Part shown: positions 6,626 through 7,036 of the stretch, in pieces
How positions within the stretch are numbered: the stretch's first letter is position 1
Layout of the letters: each line of letters starts with the position of its first letter
Program-made: the position numbers and the translations under genes
Assembly (NCBI GenBank): GCA_031279875.1
Contig: JAITHS010000027.1
Coordinates: 1-7,036, forward strand
Source: Tannerella sp.
Lineage (GTDB): Bacteria > Bacteroidota > Bacteroidia > Bacteroidales > Tannerellaceae
DNA length: 7,036 nt
Direction: 5' to 3'
Notes under the pieces: generated by a model
The model's database searches: none
Told to the model about the DNA's origin: nothing
Seen by the model: only the letters and a program-made list of their open reading frames with translations

Positions 6626-7036
6626 ATGGGGGGAATTGTGTCCGTCGTCGAGAGATTCGGTTTTCGTCAAAACATACATACCGGCAAGTTTGCCTGTAAT
6701 CGGCTTGCCGTTCTTGTCGAGTTGAGTAAGCGTGTTCTCGCCGACTTTAAAATAATGCGGACGTGTTTTGTCGCTGAAAATGACGGTATTTCCGTCTTTG
6801 TTCCACGCGAATGAGCCGCTGAAATTTGCATAGCCGTCTTCGCTGTTTTCCTTGCCGAGATATTTGTAACTCATTGAATAAGTATTATCATCGCCAAGTA
6901 TGATAATAACTTCAATACCTGCACAATCGTCACAGGGGATAGTTCCGACGTAAATACCGTCCCAGTTTAAACTGTTTTTAGAATTGTGGCTGTCGGCTTT
7001 GTTTTTTTGTTTGCAAGCCTGAAATCCTGCAACCGA
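6623..7036 (-). CDS. NlpE-like copper-resistance/envelope lipoprotein (5' end outside window)
   Basis: The frame is open from the right edge to TAA at 6625-6623, giving 137 visible residues. The visible start, SVAGFQACKQK, is the end of a lipoprotein signal peptide with Cys codon at 7015-7013; only the first part of the signal is missing. The mature part shows the NlpE N-terminal domain pattern: NWDGIYVGTIPCDDCAGIE with the CxxC (C-D-D-C, 6934-6923), then ILGDDNTYSMSYKYLGKE, and near the end LTQLDKNGKPITGKLAGMYVLTK. In E. coli, NlpE is an outer-membrane lipoprotein linked to copper tolerance and to signalling envelope stress through Cpx; this role is not established for Bacteroidota relatives. 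Only the N-terminal type domain is present. The tail DDGHNSPH is His-containing. The Met codon at 6874-6872 is internal, in the middle of the conserved domain, not the start. It lies 90 bp upstream of the receptor gene, with no terminator seen between. Confidence 0.88.
   Translation of the reverse strand, partial: SVAGFQACKQKNKADSHNSKNSLNWDGIYVGTIPCDDCAGIEVIIILGDDNTYSMSYKYLGKENSEDGYANFSGSFAWNKDGNTVIFSDKTRPHYFKVGENTLTQLDKNGKPITGKLAGMYVLTKTESLDDGHNSPH

Noticed and set aside
6623..6874. A separate 83-residue gene starting at the Met at 6874.
   Set aside because: The frame continues to the window edge with NlpE-type CxxC and lipobox, so this Met is internal.

Overview
The window looks like a piece of chromosome from a Bacteroidota member, most likely order Bacteroidales. 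The grounds are: a TonB-dependent receptor with an N-terminal carboxypeptidase-regulatory-like domain; partner proteins resembling the Bacteroidales families DUF4876 and DUF6850; a promoter matching the Bacteroides -33/-7 pattern (TTG, 20 bp, TACCTTTG); A/T-rich gene leaders without clear Shine-Dalgarno sequences; and a lipoprotein whose lipid-anchored Cys is followed by an acidic surface-export-type signal. Species cannot be told from the sequence. No rRNA, tRNA, CRISPR array or complete insertion sequence was seen.

Layout. Bases 1-501 (+) are the 3' end of a gene that enters from the left. It resembles the C-terminal part of the Rpn / PD-(D/E)XK putative transposase-nuclease family and ends in a coiled coil of 14 heptads encoded by 21-bp repeats. 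After a 56-bp convergent gap, three genes on the minus strand (read right to left) form a compact probable operon: a 978-residue TonB-dependent receptor (3596-6532), a DUF4876-type lipoprotein (2218-3576) and a DUF6850-type outer-membrane beta-barrel protein (558-2186). The gaps between them are 19 and 31 bp, and a single good promoter lies just upstream of the receptor. At the right edge (6623-7036, minus) is the 3' part of an NlpE-like lipoprotein gene with its CxxC motif (CDDC) and lipobox; it runs off the window.

How the genes may work together. The receptor should import an unknown ligand across the outer membrane using TonB energy. The DUF4876 protein is probably a lipoprotein displayed at the cell surface, a natural candidate for capturing ligand or capping the receptor, as SusD- or HmuY-like proteins do in other systems. 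The DUF6850 protein would add a second beta-barrel. No SusD homologue or glycan-degrading enzyme is present, so this is not a standard polysaccharide locus. Substrate and mechanism cannot be read from the sequence; this trio is the best candidate for an undescribed system here. The 90-bp gap between the NlpE-like gene and the receptor holds the promoter and two directly adjacent, imperfect 31-34 bp repeats, which could be paired operator sites.
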